Below, one piece after another: positions 1 through 8,110 of a stretch of 29,814 bases of DNA. A model generated the notes under the pieces. That model did no database searches. It had not been told where the DNA came from and was given only the letters and a program-made list of their open reading frames with translations. The position numbers were made by a program, and so were the translations under genes. The stretch comes from an uncultured Lachnospiraceae bacterium (lineage in GTDB: Bacteria; Bacillota; Clostridia; Lachnospirales; Lachnospiraceae). Location: the NCBI GenBank assembly GCA_949076555.1, contig CARUOB010000004.1, positions 23,642-53,455 on the forward strand, written 5' to 3'. Position 1 is the stretch's first letter. Every line of letters begins with the position of its first letter.

Positions 1-1391
1 GCATCAAAGCGTATGTGTTTGACGCGCTTCGTCCTACGCCCGAGTTATCCTTCGCGCTCAGAGAGCTTGGGTGCATTTCCGGTATCGTGATCACGGCCAG
101 CCACAATCCGCCGGAGTATAACGGTTACAAGTGCTATTGGGAGGACGGCGCACAGGTGACGGCGCCCAAGGACAAGGAGATTATCACAGAGGTTAACAAT
201 GTGACCGATTATCATACCGTGAAGACCATGGATAAGGAGGAGGCGAAGAAGGCCGGTCTCTATGTAGTCATCGGAAAAGAGATTGACGACAAGTACATGG
301 AGGAGCTGAAAAAGCAGATCATCCATCCCGAAGTGATCGCGGAGATGGCGGAGGATATGAAGATCGTGTACTCTCCCTTTAACGGCACGGGCAATGTGCC
401 TGTAAGACGGATTCTCTCTGAGCTTGGCTTTAAGAACGTATACGTTGTGCCCGAGCAGGAGATGCCAGACCCCGATTTCACCACGCTGGACTACCCCAAC
501 CCGGAAGATCCCAAGGCATTCACCCTCGCGCTGAAACTGGCGAAGGAGAAAAACGCCGATATCGTGCTGGCAACTGATCCCGATGCCGACAGACTCGGCA
601 TCTATGCGCTGGATACCAAGTCCGGTGAGTATGTGCCCTTCACAGGCAACATGTCCGGTATGCTCGTAGCGGAATACATCCTGCGTGAGCGGACAGCCAC
701 AGGAAAAATGCCCGAGAATCCCGCTCTGGTGACCACGATTGTGACCACGAATATGGCGCGCGCGATCTCGGATGACTATAAAGTAAGATTTATCGAGGTG
801 CTGACAGGCTTTAAGTTTATCGGTGAGCAGATCAAACTCTTTGAGCAGACCGGCTCCAACAACTATGTGTTTGGTCTGGAGGAGAGTTACGGCTGCCTTG
901 CGGGCACCCATGCGAGGGATAAGGACGCCATCGTGGCGGTGATGTGTCTGTGTGAGATGGCGGCATGGTGCAAGAAGAACGGCAGAACCGTCTGGGATCA
1001 GATGATCAACCTCTATGAGAAGTACGGTTACTATAAAGAGAGCCAGTATTCTATCACCAAGAAAGGCATTGAAGGCGCGAAGGAGATCGAAGATCTGATG
1101 AACAAGCTGCGCCAGAATCCGCCCAAGAGCTTCGGTGAGCTTACGGTGAAGGAGTTCAGGGACTACGATACAGGAAAGACGCTGAATCCGGAGACAGGTG
1201 AGACAGGCGAAACGGGGCTTCCGCAGTCAAACGTGCTGTACTTTGACCTGACCAACGATTCATGGTGCTGTGCAAGACCTTCCGGCACGGAACCGAAGAT
1301 CAAGTTCTACATGGGCGTGAAGGGCACGAGTCTGGAAGACGCGCAGGAGAAACTGGATCGTCTGACGGAGGAAGTGAAAAAGAATATTTAA
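1..1391 (+). CDS. pgcA: Phospho-sugar mutase (phosphoglucomutase/phosphomannomutase), 5' end missing
   Basis: This enzyme interconverts hexose 1- and 6-phosphates, supplying glucose-1-P or mannose-1-P for nucleotide sugars. The frame is open from base 3 with no start, so the gene begins upstream; the GTG at 15 is an internal Val codon. The visible part is about 460 residues, and the PgcA-like family is usually about 570-580. Landmarks appear in family order: the phosphoserine loop TASHNPPEYNGYK near the start, the metal loop DPDADRLG, the sugar-specificity loop GLEESYG, and the C-terminal phosphate-binding RPSGTEPKIKFY. All catalytic loops that can be seen are intact. It precedes glycosyltransferase genes, which fits a role in envelope precursor supply. 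Whether glucose or mannose phosphate is preferred cannot be told from the sequence. Confidence 0.93.
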   Translation, partial: IKAYVFDALRPTPELSFALRELGCISGIVITASHNPPEYNGYKCYWEDGAQVTAPKDKEIITEVNNVTDYHTVKTMDKEEAKKAGLYVVIGKEIDDKYMEELKKQIIHPEVIAEMAEDMKIVYSPFNGTGNVPVRRILSELGFKNVYVVPEQEMPDPDFTTLDYPNPEDPKAFTLALKLAKEKNADIVLATDPDADRLGIYALDTKSGEYVPFTGNMSGMLVAEYILRERTATGKMPENPALVTTIVTTNMARAISDDYKVRFIEVLTGFKFIGEQIKLFEQTGSNNYVFGLEESYGCLAGTHARDKDAIVAVMCLCEMAAWCKKNGRTVWDQMINLYEKYGYYKESQYSITKKGIEGAKEIEDLMNKLRQNPPKSFGELTVKEFRDYDTGKTLNPETGETGETGLPQSNVLYFDLTNDSWCCARPSGTEPKIKFYMGVKGTSLEDAQEKLDRLTEEVKKNI

Positions 1392-1399
1392 ATAACCAT

Positions 1400-1433
1400 A
1401 CAGATAGCATAATCAACAGATTATGCTATCTGT
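1400..1433 (+). terminator. Perfect 15-bp hairpin after the mutase gene, no T-tract
   Basis: ACAGATAGCATAATC at 1400-1414 is the exact reverse complement of 1419-1433, with a 4-base AACA loop. It starts 9 bases after the stop codon. The bases that follow (CTGTTAGGG) are not a run of T, so classic intrinsic termination is doubtful. It could slow polymerase or protect the 3' end of the mRNA. It ends 18 bases before the next start codon and lies just upstream of its ribosome binding site, so it might also affect translation of that gene. Confidence 0.5.
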
Positions 1434-1451
1434 CTGTTAGGGAGCGTTATA

Positions 1452-2873
1452 ATGGGAAATCGGATACTGAGAATCGACAATGTGAGAAAAACCGTAAATT
1501 ATCTGAAAAAGAACGGATTGGCGGGTACTTTCTATGCGGCGGCGGAGCGTGTGCAGGAGGAAAAAAAGGCGGATTACCGCTATTTGCTTCCGGATAAACA
1601 GACCCTTGAAGAGCAGAGGCAGGGGACGGCGGATTATCCGTATTTGTTCAGTATTGTCACTCCGGCTTATGAGACGAAGGAGACGCACCTGCGGGAAATG
1701 ATCGCCTCTGTGCAGGCACAGAGCTATACCCGCTGGGAACTGGTGATCGTGGATGCCAGCGCGGGAAGCGCCGTGGAGCGCACGGTGCGGCAGGTGATTC
1801 ACGAGACCGGGGATCTGCGGATACGCTACAGCCGCCTTTCGGAGAACAAAGGCATTGCAGAGAATACCAATGCGGGGATTGATCTGGCGGGGGGAGATTA
1901 CATTGCCCTTCTCGACCATGATGATTTCATAACACCTGATGCGTTATATGAGATGGCCTGCTGTGTGCACAGGGGCAGGCAGCAGGGGCGCCCGTCGGCT
2001 CTTCTCTACTCGGATGAGGACAAGTACGATGAGGGTGCGCAAACCCTTGTATTTCCTAATAAAAAGAAAAACTTTAATTTGGATTTAATTTTGTCAAACA
2101 ACTATATCTGCCACTTTATGGTGGTGGAGGCAGGGTTGATGAAGCGCCTGAAACTGCGCGGGGACTACGACGGCGCGCAGGATTATGATTTGGTGCTTCG
2201 GGTGGTGGACAGCCTTTGGGAGGAAGATGCGCTCACCCCGCAGACCGCGCGTATCTGCCATATTCCCAAAGTACTCTATCACTGGCGTTCCCACAGGGAT
2301 TCCACGGCTCTCAATACGGGGAGTAAAACCTACGCCTACGAGGCGGGGCGGCGTGCGCTCGCGGATTTCTGCGCAGGGCGGGGGATTCGGGCGGCGGTGG
2401 AGCACAGCCTGCATCTGGGCTTTTACCGCATCGTCTATGAGCCGGATCTGCTGGAGGCAAGGCGGGACGCGGGCATGACGGGCGGACGGATTCTTGACGG
2501 AAAAGGCCGCATCTTTGCGGGCGGCTACGACGAAGCGGGACGCTGTCTGTTCGAGGGACTTCCGGCCCGTTTTACGGGGGGAAGCACGCATCTTGCCGCG
2601 CTGCGGCAGGACTGCGCCGCGGTGGACATCCGCTGTATGAGGCTGCGGAAAGAATTACAACCGTTATATTTGGAGATTACGGGACTGCCCTATCGGGAGA
2701 AAAGCGTCCGCTTGAAAGAGGGGCGCGCAACGAAAACAATCCGGCTTGCGGATGTGTCCGGGCTTACCTGTGACGAGGCAGGATACCGGAAACTTGGCAT
2801 GGCGCTTGGAGAGGCGGTGCGCAGGGAAGGGTATCTTGTGGTGTGGGACCCCGGGATTACAATTCAGCTATAG
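1452..2873 (+). CDS. Family 2 glycosyltransferase (GT2)
   Basis: Probable cytoplasmic or membrane-associated transferase adding a sugar to a lipid-linked surface polysaccharide. The GT-A fold starts around residue 66 (FSIVTPAYETKETHLREMIASVQAQ), continues through VIVDASAGS, and has the acidic metal-binding motif LLDHDD at about 153-158. A leader of about 65 residues before the catalytic domain and a tail of about 200 residues after it (473 aa total) are typical of larger GT2 proteins in polysaccharide clusters. The ATG at 1452 follows an AGGGAG sequence at 1438-1443. The conserved DYDLVLRVVD segment near residue 245 matches the position of the GT2 catalytic-base region. Donor and acceptor cannot be predicted. 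The C-terminal 100 residues were not recognised. Confidence 0.85.
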   Translation: MGNRILRIDNVRKTVNYLKKNGLAGTFYAAAERVQEEKKADYRYLLPDKQTLEEQRQGTADYPYLFSIVTPAYETKETHLREMIASVQAQSYTRWELVIVDASAGSAVERTVRQVIHETGDLRIRYSRLSENKGIAENTNAGIDLAGGDYIALLDHDDFITPDALYEMACCVHRGRQQGRPSALLYSDEDKYDEGAQTLVFPNKKKNFNLDLILSNNYICHFMVVEAGLMKRLKLRGDYDGAQDYDLVLRVVDSLWEEDALTPQTARICHIPKVLYHWRSHRDSTALNTGSKTYAYEAGRRALADFCAGRGIRAAVEHSLHLGFYRIVYEPDLLEARRDAGMTGGRILDGKGRIFAGGYDEAGRCLFEGLPARFTGGSTHLAALRQDCAAVDIRCMRLRKELQPLYLEITGLPYREKSVRLKEGRATKTIRLADVSGLTCDEAGYRKLGMALGEAVRREGYLVVWDPGITIQL

Positions 2874-2880
2874 GGGTGAA

Positions 2881-2985
2881 GTGAAGAGGTACTTGAAAAG
2901 TTATTAATGTATTGAGGCTGTGTGAATAAAATAATCAATACAGCCAATATAGGATTGTGCAGAGTTTCTCAAGTACTTGTGACGA
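2881..2985. repeat. Nested inverted-repeat structure between two GT2 genes
   Basis: An outer pair GTACTTGA (2889-2896) and TCAAGTAC (2969-2976) encloses an inner stem, TATTG-A-GGCTGT (2910-2921) with ACAGCCAATA (2940-2949), which has one bulged A. The outer AGTACTT core resembles the arms of the two-hairpin repeat at 9940 and 24451, but the second hairpin is absent. Membership in that family is therefore tentative. It occupies most of the 139-base gap before the start at 3013. Confidence 0.35.
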
Positions 2986-3012
2986 ACATTAGAATTGAGC
3001 AGGGAGGTAAAT

Positions 3013-4044
3013 ATGCCACAGGAGGGACAGGCAAGGAAAGAAATGCGCGGAAGGGACAAGCCGGGACGGGGCGACGAGCTTCGCTCGACGATTGTCATTC
3101 CCAACTATAACGGGATGAAATATATAGAGAACTGCCTTGTTTCGCTGGCGAAGGAACCCGCCCTTGTGATTGTGGTGGATAACGGCTCTTCGGACGGGAG
3201 CAGAGAGCTTGTGCGGGAGAAATTTCCGTCCGTCCGCCTGCTTGCGCTGGATCAGAATTACGGCTTCTGCGGGGCGGTAAACAGGGGGATTGAGGAGAGT
3301 GGAAGAGAAAAAATACCGTATGTTATTTTATTGAACAATGATACGGTTGTGGAGCCCGGATTTGTGCGCGCGCTGGAACATGCGCTGGATCAGGACGAAA
3401 GCGCATTTTCCGGGGCGGCGCGGATGGTAAACCTGTATCATCCGGAGCTGATCGACGACGCGGGGGACTATTACTGTGCGCTCGGGTGGGCTTTCGCTGT
3501 GGGAAAGGACAAGCCGGCGGCGGCCTATAGGCATCCCAGAGAAATTTTTTCGGCCTGCGGAGGCGCCTGCATTTACCGCAGGGGCATCCTTGAACAGATC
3601 GGTTTGCTGGATGAGCACCACTTCGCCTATCTGGAGGATGTGGATATCGGATACCGCGCCAAAATACACGGGTACCGAAACCTCTATGTGCCGGAGGCGG
3701 TGGTGCGCCACGCGGGAAGCGGCGTCTCCGGCTCCCGTCACAACGACTTTAAGGTGAGGTTATCCGCGAAAAACAGCGTTTATCTGGTCTATAAGAATAT
3801 GCCGCCCGTGCAGATTCTTTTGAACCTGCCGTTTCTGCTTGCGGGGTTTTCGGTAAAGACGCTTTTCTTTCTGAAAAAAGGATTGGTCAAAAGCTGGCTG
3901 CAGGGAACGGCGCAGGGATTGCGCCTTGCCTGCTCAAAGAAAGGCAGAGAAAAGCGGGTGCGCTTCGCAGCGCCGCGCTTTCCCGCATACGCGCGGATTC
4001 AGTGGGAGCTGTGGAGGAATCTTTGGTACCGTATCCGACTGTAA
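3013..4044 (+). CDS. GT2 glycosyltransferase, WbbL/rhamnosyltransferase-like
   Basis: Likely transfers a sugar, possibly rhamnose, onto a growing surface glycan. The core begins near residue 25 (STIVIPNYNGMKYIENCLVSL). VVDNGSSDGS follows, then the nucleotide-sugar/metal motif LLNNDT near 106-111, and HFAYLEDVDIGYRAKIHGYR with its acidic ED, as in WbbL-type enzymes. A hydrophobic segment near the C-terminus (PPVQILLNLPFLLAGFSV) may dock on the membrane. I chose the ATG at 3013 because AGGGAGGT at 3001-3008 sits five to six bases upstream. An in-frame TTG at 2995 lies before that site and is unlikely. 343 aa from this start. Rhamnose as donor is inferred only from family resemblance. Confidence 0.87.
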   Translation: MPQEGQARKEMRGRDKPGRGDELRSTIVIPNYNGMKYIENCLVSLAKEPALVIVVDNGSSDGSRELVREKFPSVRLLALDQNYGFCGAVNRGIEESGREKIPYVILLNNDTVVEPGFVRALEHALDQDESAFSGAARMVNLYHPELIDDAGDYYCALGWAFAVGKDKPAAAYRHPREIFSACGGACIYRRGILEQIGLLDEHHFAYLEDVDIGYRAKIHGYRNLYVPEAVVRHAGSGVSGSRHNDFKVRLSAKNSVYLVYKNMPPVQILLNLPFLLAGFSVKTLFFLKKGLVKSWLQGTAQGLRLACSKKGREKRVRFAAPRFPAYARIQWELWRNLWYRIRL

Positions 4045-4048
4045 GCTG

Positions 4049-4127
4049 GTAACAGTTCAGCCTTGCACTATTCCGCGAGTAAAATCGCTCTGTATGCGAT
4101 TTTGCGAGTTGTGCAAGCTGTGACTGC
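4049..4127. repeat. Large imperfect hairpin containing the GTAACAGTTCAGCC motif (copy 1)
   Basis: The left arm from 4053 (CAGTTCAGCCTTGCAC) pairs imperfectly with GTGCAAGCTGTGACTG at 4111-4126. Inside, AAAATCGC at 4081-4088 pairs perfectly with GCGATTTT at 4096-4103. The 14-base start GTAACAGTTCAGCC (4049-4062) is repeated exactly at 5757-5770. The structure begins five bases after the GT2 stop codon. A small CCGG/CCGG hairpin (4128-4141) and a TTGTATTTTT stretch follow, so the whole block may terminate transcription. The remaining bases up to 4259 show no clear promoter to me. Confidence 0.5.
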
Positions 4128-4259
4128 CGGATTCAGCCGGTTGTATTTTTCAGCGGTTTATTGTAAAATAAAAATAATTATGGCGTGAACGGCGTATGAT
4201 AAACAGGAAACAGCATTACGGATAAAAGGTAGTAAACACGCATAGAGCATAGACTGATT

Positions 4260-5669
4260 ATGATAAAAGATAACCAGAAATATTTCAACAGACTGCACGT
4301 CGTGCTGGATGCCGTGATCGTAGCGGTGTCCTATATGCTGGCATGGTACTTGAAGTTTGCCAGCCCGTTTTCGGACATCGACCCTAATGTCGGTGCTCTT
4401 TCTATGGGCACATATTTTGAAATGCTCTATTTGATCGTGCCCGGGTATCTGATTTTATATTATGCGTTCAACCTGTATTCTCCCAAGAGAGCCACAGTAC
4501 ACCGATATGAGATTCTGAATATTTTTCAGGCAAACACGGTTGGCATGGTAATCATGATGGCCGGCTGGTACATGATCGCGCAGATCCATTTCTCCCGTAC
4601 CATGATGGCCATGTTTTACGGAATCAATATTTTTCTGACCACGCTTGGGCGTTCGCTCATCCGCATTCTCTTGCAGTATGTCCGCGAAAAGGGCTATAAT
4701 TTGAAATATATTTTGCTGGTGGGGTATTCCCGCGCCACGGAGGAGTATATTAACCGCATCAATTCCAACCCCCAGTGGGGCTATGTGGTGCGCGGCATTC
4801 TGGACGACCATGTGCCTGCCGGAACACTCTACAAGGGCGTCAAGGTGGTGGGATCGATTGAAAACCTGCTCTATATTCTTCCGGAAAATAAGCTGGACGA
4901 GATAGCGATTACCCTGTCTTTGAAAGATTACGACAATTTGGAACACATCGTGGATTTGTGTGAAAAATCCGGCGTGCACACAAAGTTTATCCCTGACTAC
5001 AACAGTCTGTTCCCGAGCCGTCCTTACACCGAGGATCTGATGGGGCTTCCCGTCATCAATATCCGCTATGTGCCGCTGACCAACACGCTGAACTGGTGGA
5101 TGAAGCGGATCGTGGATATTCTCGTGGCGCTGATCGGACTTGTGGTGGCGTCGCCTGTGATGCTTGTGTCCGCCATCGCCGTGGGCTGCACGTCCAGAGG
5201 CCCGGTTATTTTTAAGCAGGAGCGGATCGGCCTGCACAATAAGCCTTTCCGTATGTACAAGTTCCGCACGATGGAGGTACAGAAACCTTCCGCGGAACAG
5301 AAGGGCTGGACGACGAAGAACGATCCCCGCGTCACGAAGGTAGGAAAGTTTTTGAGAAGGACGAGCATAGACGAGCTGCCCCAGCTCTTTAATATCCTGA
5401 TGGGAGATATGAGCGTGGTGGGGCCGAGACCCGAAAGACCGCAGTTCGTGGAGCAGTTTAAGGAGGAAATTCCCCGCTATATGGTGAAGCATCAGGTGCG
5501 CCCGGGGCTGACCGGATGGGCGCAGATCAACGGCTACCGGGGCGACACTTCCATAAAAAGAAGGATAGAGTTCGATATTTTTTATATCGAAAACTGGACC
5601 ATGTCCTTTGATATCAAGATTATGTTTCTCACGATTTTTAGGGGATTTATCAATAAAAATGCCTATTAG
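4260..5669 (+). CDS. Polyprenyl glycosylphosphotransferase (undecaprenyl-phosphate sugar-1-P transferase)
   Basis: Starts a repeat unit by moving a sugar-1-phosphate from a nucleotide sugar to undecaprenyl phosphate in the inner membrane. At 469 aa it matches the WbaP/WcaJ/CpsE-type length. The first half has four hydrophobic helices (about residues 10-125) followed by a nucleotide-binding-like region (YILLVGYSRATEEYINRI). A fifth membrane segment lies near 285-305 (VDILVALIGLVVASPVMLVSAIAV). The catalytic domain then shows KQERIGLHNKPFRMYKFRTM, the RRTSIDELPQLFNILMGDMSVVGPRPE block and VRPGLTGWAQINGYRG, all typical and intact. The ATG at 4260 has only a weak ribosome binding site. The sugar is unknown; glucose or galactose phosphate is common in this family. 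Confidence 0.92.
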   Translation: MIKDNQKYFNRLHVVLDAVIVAVSYMLAWYLKFASPFSDIDPNVGALSMGTYFEMLYLIVPGYLILYYAFNLYSPKRATVHRYEILNIFQANTVGMVIMMAGWYMIAQIHFSRTMMAMFYGINIFLTTLGRSLIRILLQYVREKGYNLKYILLVGYSRATEEYINRINSNPQWGYVVRGILDDHVPAGTLYKGVKVVGSIENLLYILPENKLDEIAITLSLKDYDNLEHIVDLCEKSGVHTKFIPDYNSLFPSRPYTEDLMGLPVINIRYVPLTNTLNWWMKRIVDILVALIGLVVASPVMLVSAIAVGCTSRGPVIFKQERIGLHNKPFRMYKFRTMEVQKPSAEQKGWTTKNDPRVTKVGKFLRRTSIDELPQLFNILMGDMSVVGPRPERPQFVEQFKEEIPRYMVKHQVRPGLTGWAQINGYRGDTSIKRRIEFDIFYIENWTMSFDIKIMFLTIFRGFINKNAY

Positions 5670-5727
5670 AAGAAATACTAAAATCTTAAGAATTGTGAAA
5701 GACTTTCGGAAGATGCCGGGAATGATA

Positions 5728-5755
5728 TTGCAATTATATCAAGATGTAGTATAAT
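5728..5755 (+). promoter_or_regulatory. Sigma-A-type promoter for the LCP gene
   Basis: TTGCAA (5728-5733, 4 of 6 consensus) is followed after 16 bases by a perfect TATAAT (5750-5755). Transcription would start near 5762, giving an untranslated leader of about 138 bases that includes the hairpins at 5773-5849. Confidence 0.6.
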
Positions 5756-5756
5756 T

Positions 5757-5849
5757 GTAACAGTTCAGCCCAAGACTTTGCACTTACTGCAAGGTCTGTG
5801 AGAACATGTCCATTAAAACTTGCTTTTTCGGACAACATGTGACAAAATG
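5757..5849. repeat. GTAACAGTTCAGCC motif (copy 2) with two hairpins in the leader of the LCP gene
   Basis: GTAACAGTTCAGCC at 5757-5770 is identical to 4049-4062. It is followed by AGACTTTGCA-CTTAC-TGCAAGGTCT, a 10-bp stem with one G-T pair. A second, weaker pairing joins ACATGTCC to GG-ACA-ACATGT. The first hairpin differs in sequence from copy 1, so what is shared is the entry motif rather than the whole element. Its place just after the predicted transcription start would allow a role in mRNA leader structure. Confidence 0.45.
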
Positions 5850-5899
5850 AAAAAACGGACTTTTAGAAATTGGTTTAGAGACTGAGGGAGTACAAGAGT

Positions 5900-7066
5900 A
5901 TGGCGAAAAGATATGCGGATGACTACGATGATGAAGAAATAAGGCCCAGAAAGAAATCTTCCGGGAAAAGCGGCAGCTCTTCCGGAAAGAAGGGAGCCGG
6001 GAAAAAGAAATCGGGAAAAAAGGCGCAGGCGAAGAAGCAGCGAAGACGTATCATTCTCTTTATTATAGAGATCATTATCCTGTTGATTGCGGTGGTAGTT
6101 CTCTATGCGGTGCTTGCCGGAACGAAGAGCGGAAAAGTAGAGCTGAAGGAGAAGGATATTATCATCAACGAGACCGTGCAGGAGGCGCAGGAGACGACGA
6201 TGAAGGGGTATCGGAACATAGCCCTCTTCGGTGTGGACTCCACCACGGGGGCGCTTACGAAAAATACCCGAAGCGATACGATCATGATCGCGTCCATCAA
6301 TCAGGATACGGGAGAGTGTAAGCTGGTTTCCGTATATCGTGACACATACCTGAATCTGAGCAACGATTCGTACAATAAATGTAACGCGGCTTACGCGAAG
6401 GGCGGTCCCGAGCAGGCCATCAACATGTTAAATATGAATCTGGATATGAATATCACGGATTTCGTGACGGTTGGTTTTGCCGGACTGACGGATACCATAG
6501 ACGCACTTGGCGGCGTGGATATCGACGTGGACGAATCGGAGATCAGTCACCTGAACAACTACCAGCTTTGTATCGCGGAGGACTTAAAGAGAGAGTACAC
6601 GCCGGTGACACAGACCGGGTACCAACGTCTGGACGGTTTACAGGCCACAGGCTACTGCCGTATCCGTTACACGGCGGGAGACGATTTCAAGCGTGCGGAG
6701 AGACAGAGAGAGGTGCTCACCGCGGTGGCGGATCAGGCGAAGAAGGCGTCTCTGCCGAAGCTGACCGAGACGGCTAACTCCGTATTCGAGGAGGTGTATA
6801 CTTCTCTGGATCTGTCGGAGATATTGGAGATGCTTGGCAATGTGGGAGCTTACCAGATTACGAAGACAGACGGCTTCCCGCAGGAGAGTATGCGTGCGAC
6901 CGGCACCATCGGCTCGAAAGGCTCCTGTGTCATTCCCACCAGTCTGGAGGATAACGTTAAGTGGCTGCATGAGTTCCTGTTTGACGCAAGCGACTATGAA
7001 CCGTCCGAGACAGTGAAAAAGTGCAGTGAGAAAATTTACGAGGAAACAAACGGATATTTGAAATAA
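5900..7066 (+). CDS. LytR-CpsA-Psr (LCP) family glycopolymer ligase
   Basis: LCP proteins move lipid-linked wall teichoic acid or capsule chains onto peptidoglycan outside the membrane. The 388-aa protein has a very basic, Lys/Ser/Gly-rich cytoplasmic tail (about residues 15-50), one membrane helix (IILFIIEIIILLIAVVVLYAVLA, about 51-73) and an extracellular LCP domain. That domain shows NIALFGVDS, the conserved NTRSDTIMIASIN, LVSVYRDTYL, and FKRAERQREVL with the Arg residues used for pyrophosphate binding. The start is well placed after GAGGGAG (5883-5889). Its own promoter lies at 5728. Position after the priming phosphotransferase supports attachment of the polymer made by this cluster. Confidence 0.93.
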   Translation: MAKRYADDYDDEEIRPRKKSSGKSGSSSGKKGAGKKKSGKKAQAKKQRRRIILFIIEIIILLIAVVVLYAVLAGTKSGKVELKEKDIIINETVQEAQETTMKGYRNIALFGVDSTTGALTKNTRSDTIMIASINQDTGECKLVSVYRDTYLNLSNDSYNKCNAAYAKGGPEQAINMLNMNLDMNITDFVTVGFAGLTDTIDALGGVDIDVDESEISHLNNYQLCIAEDLKREYTPVTQTGYQRLDGLQATGYCRIRYTAGDDFKRAERQREVLTAVADQAKKASLPKLTETANSVFEEVYTSLDLSEILEMLGNVGAYQITKTDGFPQESMRATGTIGSKGSCVIPTSLEDNVKWLHEFLFDASDYEPSETVKKCSEKIYEETNGYLK

Positions 7067-7071
7067 AAGCA

Positions 7072-7096
7072 AAGGGGCTTGTTGCACAGGCCCCTT
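7072..7096 (+). terminator. GC-rich hairpin after the LCP gene
   Basis: AAGGGGCTTG (7072-7081) pairs with CAGGCCCCTT (7087-7096) around a TTGCA loop: ten pairs with one G-T. It begins five bases after the stop codon. The stem is strong, but only CTTCTAT follows, so termination may be partial. Confidence 0.6.
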
Positions 7097-7131
7097 CTAT
7101 GCGTTTATGAAAGCGGACGGAGGACAGACAA

Positions 7132-8058
7132 GTGATGAAAGTGGACGTGATAATCCCCGTCTACAAGCCTGATCACGGGTTTTTGACGATGATTGAAAAA
7201 TTGCAGACGCAGACGGTGCCCGTGAGCCGGATTATTCTTATGAATACGGAGCAGAAATATTTAGACAGACTGCTTTACGGTACTACGCTGGAAAGAGAGC
7301 ATCATAATATAACAGTGAAGCATCTGTCAAAGCGGGAGTTTGACCATGGGCGGACGAGAAATCAGGGGGTGAAGCTCTCGGATGCGGACGTGTTTGTGAT
7401 GATGACGCAGGATGCCGTTCCCGCCGACGATTTTTTGTTCGAGCGGCTGTTGGAAGGCCTTGGCGGAGAAAAGACGGCGGCAGCTTACGCCAGACAGCTT
7501 CCGGACAGGGACAGCAGCGAGGCAGAGCGGTATACGAGACAGTTTAATTATCCGGCAGAGCCACGCCTCAAGACGAAGGCGGATCTTCCGGCGCTTGGCA
7601 TCAAAACTTTTTTCTGTTCCAATGTCTGCGCGGCATACAGGAGGGATGTGTTTGACGAGCTGGGGGGATTTGTGAACCGGGCGATTTTCAACGAGGATAT
7701 GCTCTACGCCGCCAAAGCGGTGGAGGCTGGCTACGGGATCGCTTACGCGGCGCAGGCAAAGGTGTATCATTCCCATAATTACACATACAGACAGCAGTTT
7801 CACCGGAACTTCGATCTTGGGGTTTCGCAGGCGGATCATCCGGAGGTGTTTGCGGCTTATCCGTCGGAATCGGAGGGAATCCGGCTGGTGAAGAGCACCG
7901 TGGCCCATCTGAAAGAAAAAGGGATGTGGATGAAAATACCGGATGTTATCATGCAGAGCGGATTTAAGTATATGGGGTATCTGATGGGGAAACGGTACAG
8001 ACGGCTGCCCATGCGGCTTGTGACGGCGTGTTCTTCCAACAGGGAGTACTGGCAATGA
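7132..8058 (+). CDS. GT2 glycosyltransferase, RfbF-type rhamnosyltransferase-like
   Basis: Probable nucleotide-sugar-dependent transferase for surface polysaccharide. Features are VDVIIPVYKPDHGFLTMIEKLQTQT at the start, FDHGRTRNQGVKLSDADVFVMMTQDAVPAD at about 70-99, and a GGFVNRAIFNEDMLYAAKAVEAGY acidic segment. The HGRTRNQG and TQDA signature is typical of rhamnosyltransferase-like GT2 enzymes, where TQDA takes the place of a DxD. GGAGG at 7119-7123 lies 8 bases before the GTG at 7132 and 11 before the ATG at 7135, so either start is possible and the products differ by one Met. The gap to glmS is 52 bases, which suggests cotranscription. Rhamnose specificity is inferred. Confidence 0.87.
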   Translation: MMKVDVIIPVYKPDHGFLTMIEKLQTQTVPVSRIILMNTEQKYLDRLLYGTTLEREHHNITVKHLSKREFDHGRTRNQGVKLSDADVFVMMTQDAVPADDFLFERLLEGLGGEKTAAAYARQLPDRDSSEAERYTRQFNYPAEPRLKTKADLPALGIKTFFCSNVCAAYRRDVFDELGGFVNRAIFNEDMLYAAKAVEAGYGIAYAAQAKVYHSHNYTYRQQFHRNFDLGVSQADHPEVFAAYPSESEGIRLVKSTVAHLKEKGMWMKIPDVIMQSGFKYMGYLMGKRYRRLPMRLVTACSSNREYWQ

Positions 8059-8110
8059 GGAAATGTCCGGAGCGGCATTCCCGGTGTGAATCGTAAGGAG
8101 GTAAGGCGAA

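Noticed and set aside
45..911. Long open frame (288 codons) on the minus strand
   Set aside because: Lies wholly opposite the conserved mutase; the product has no recognisable motif and is a by-product of codon bias.
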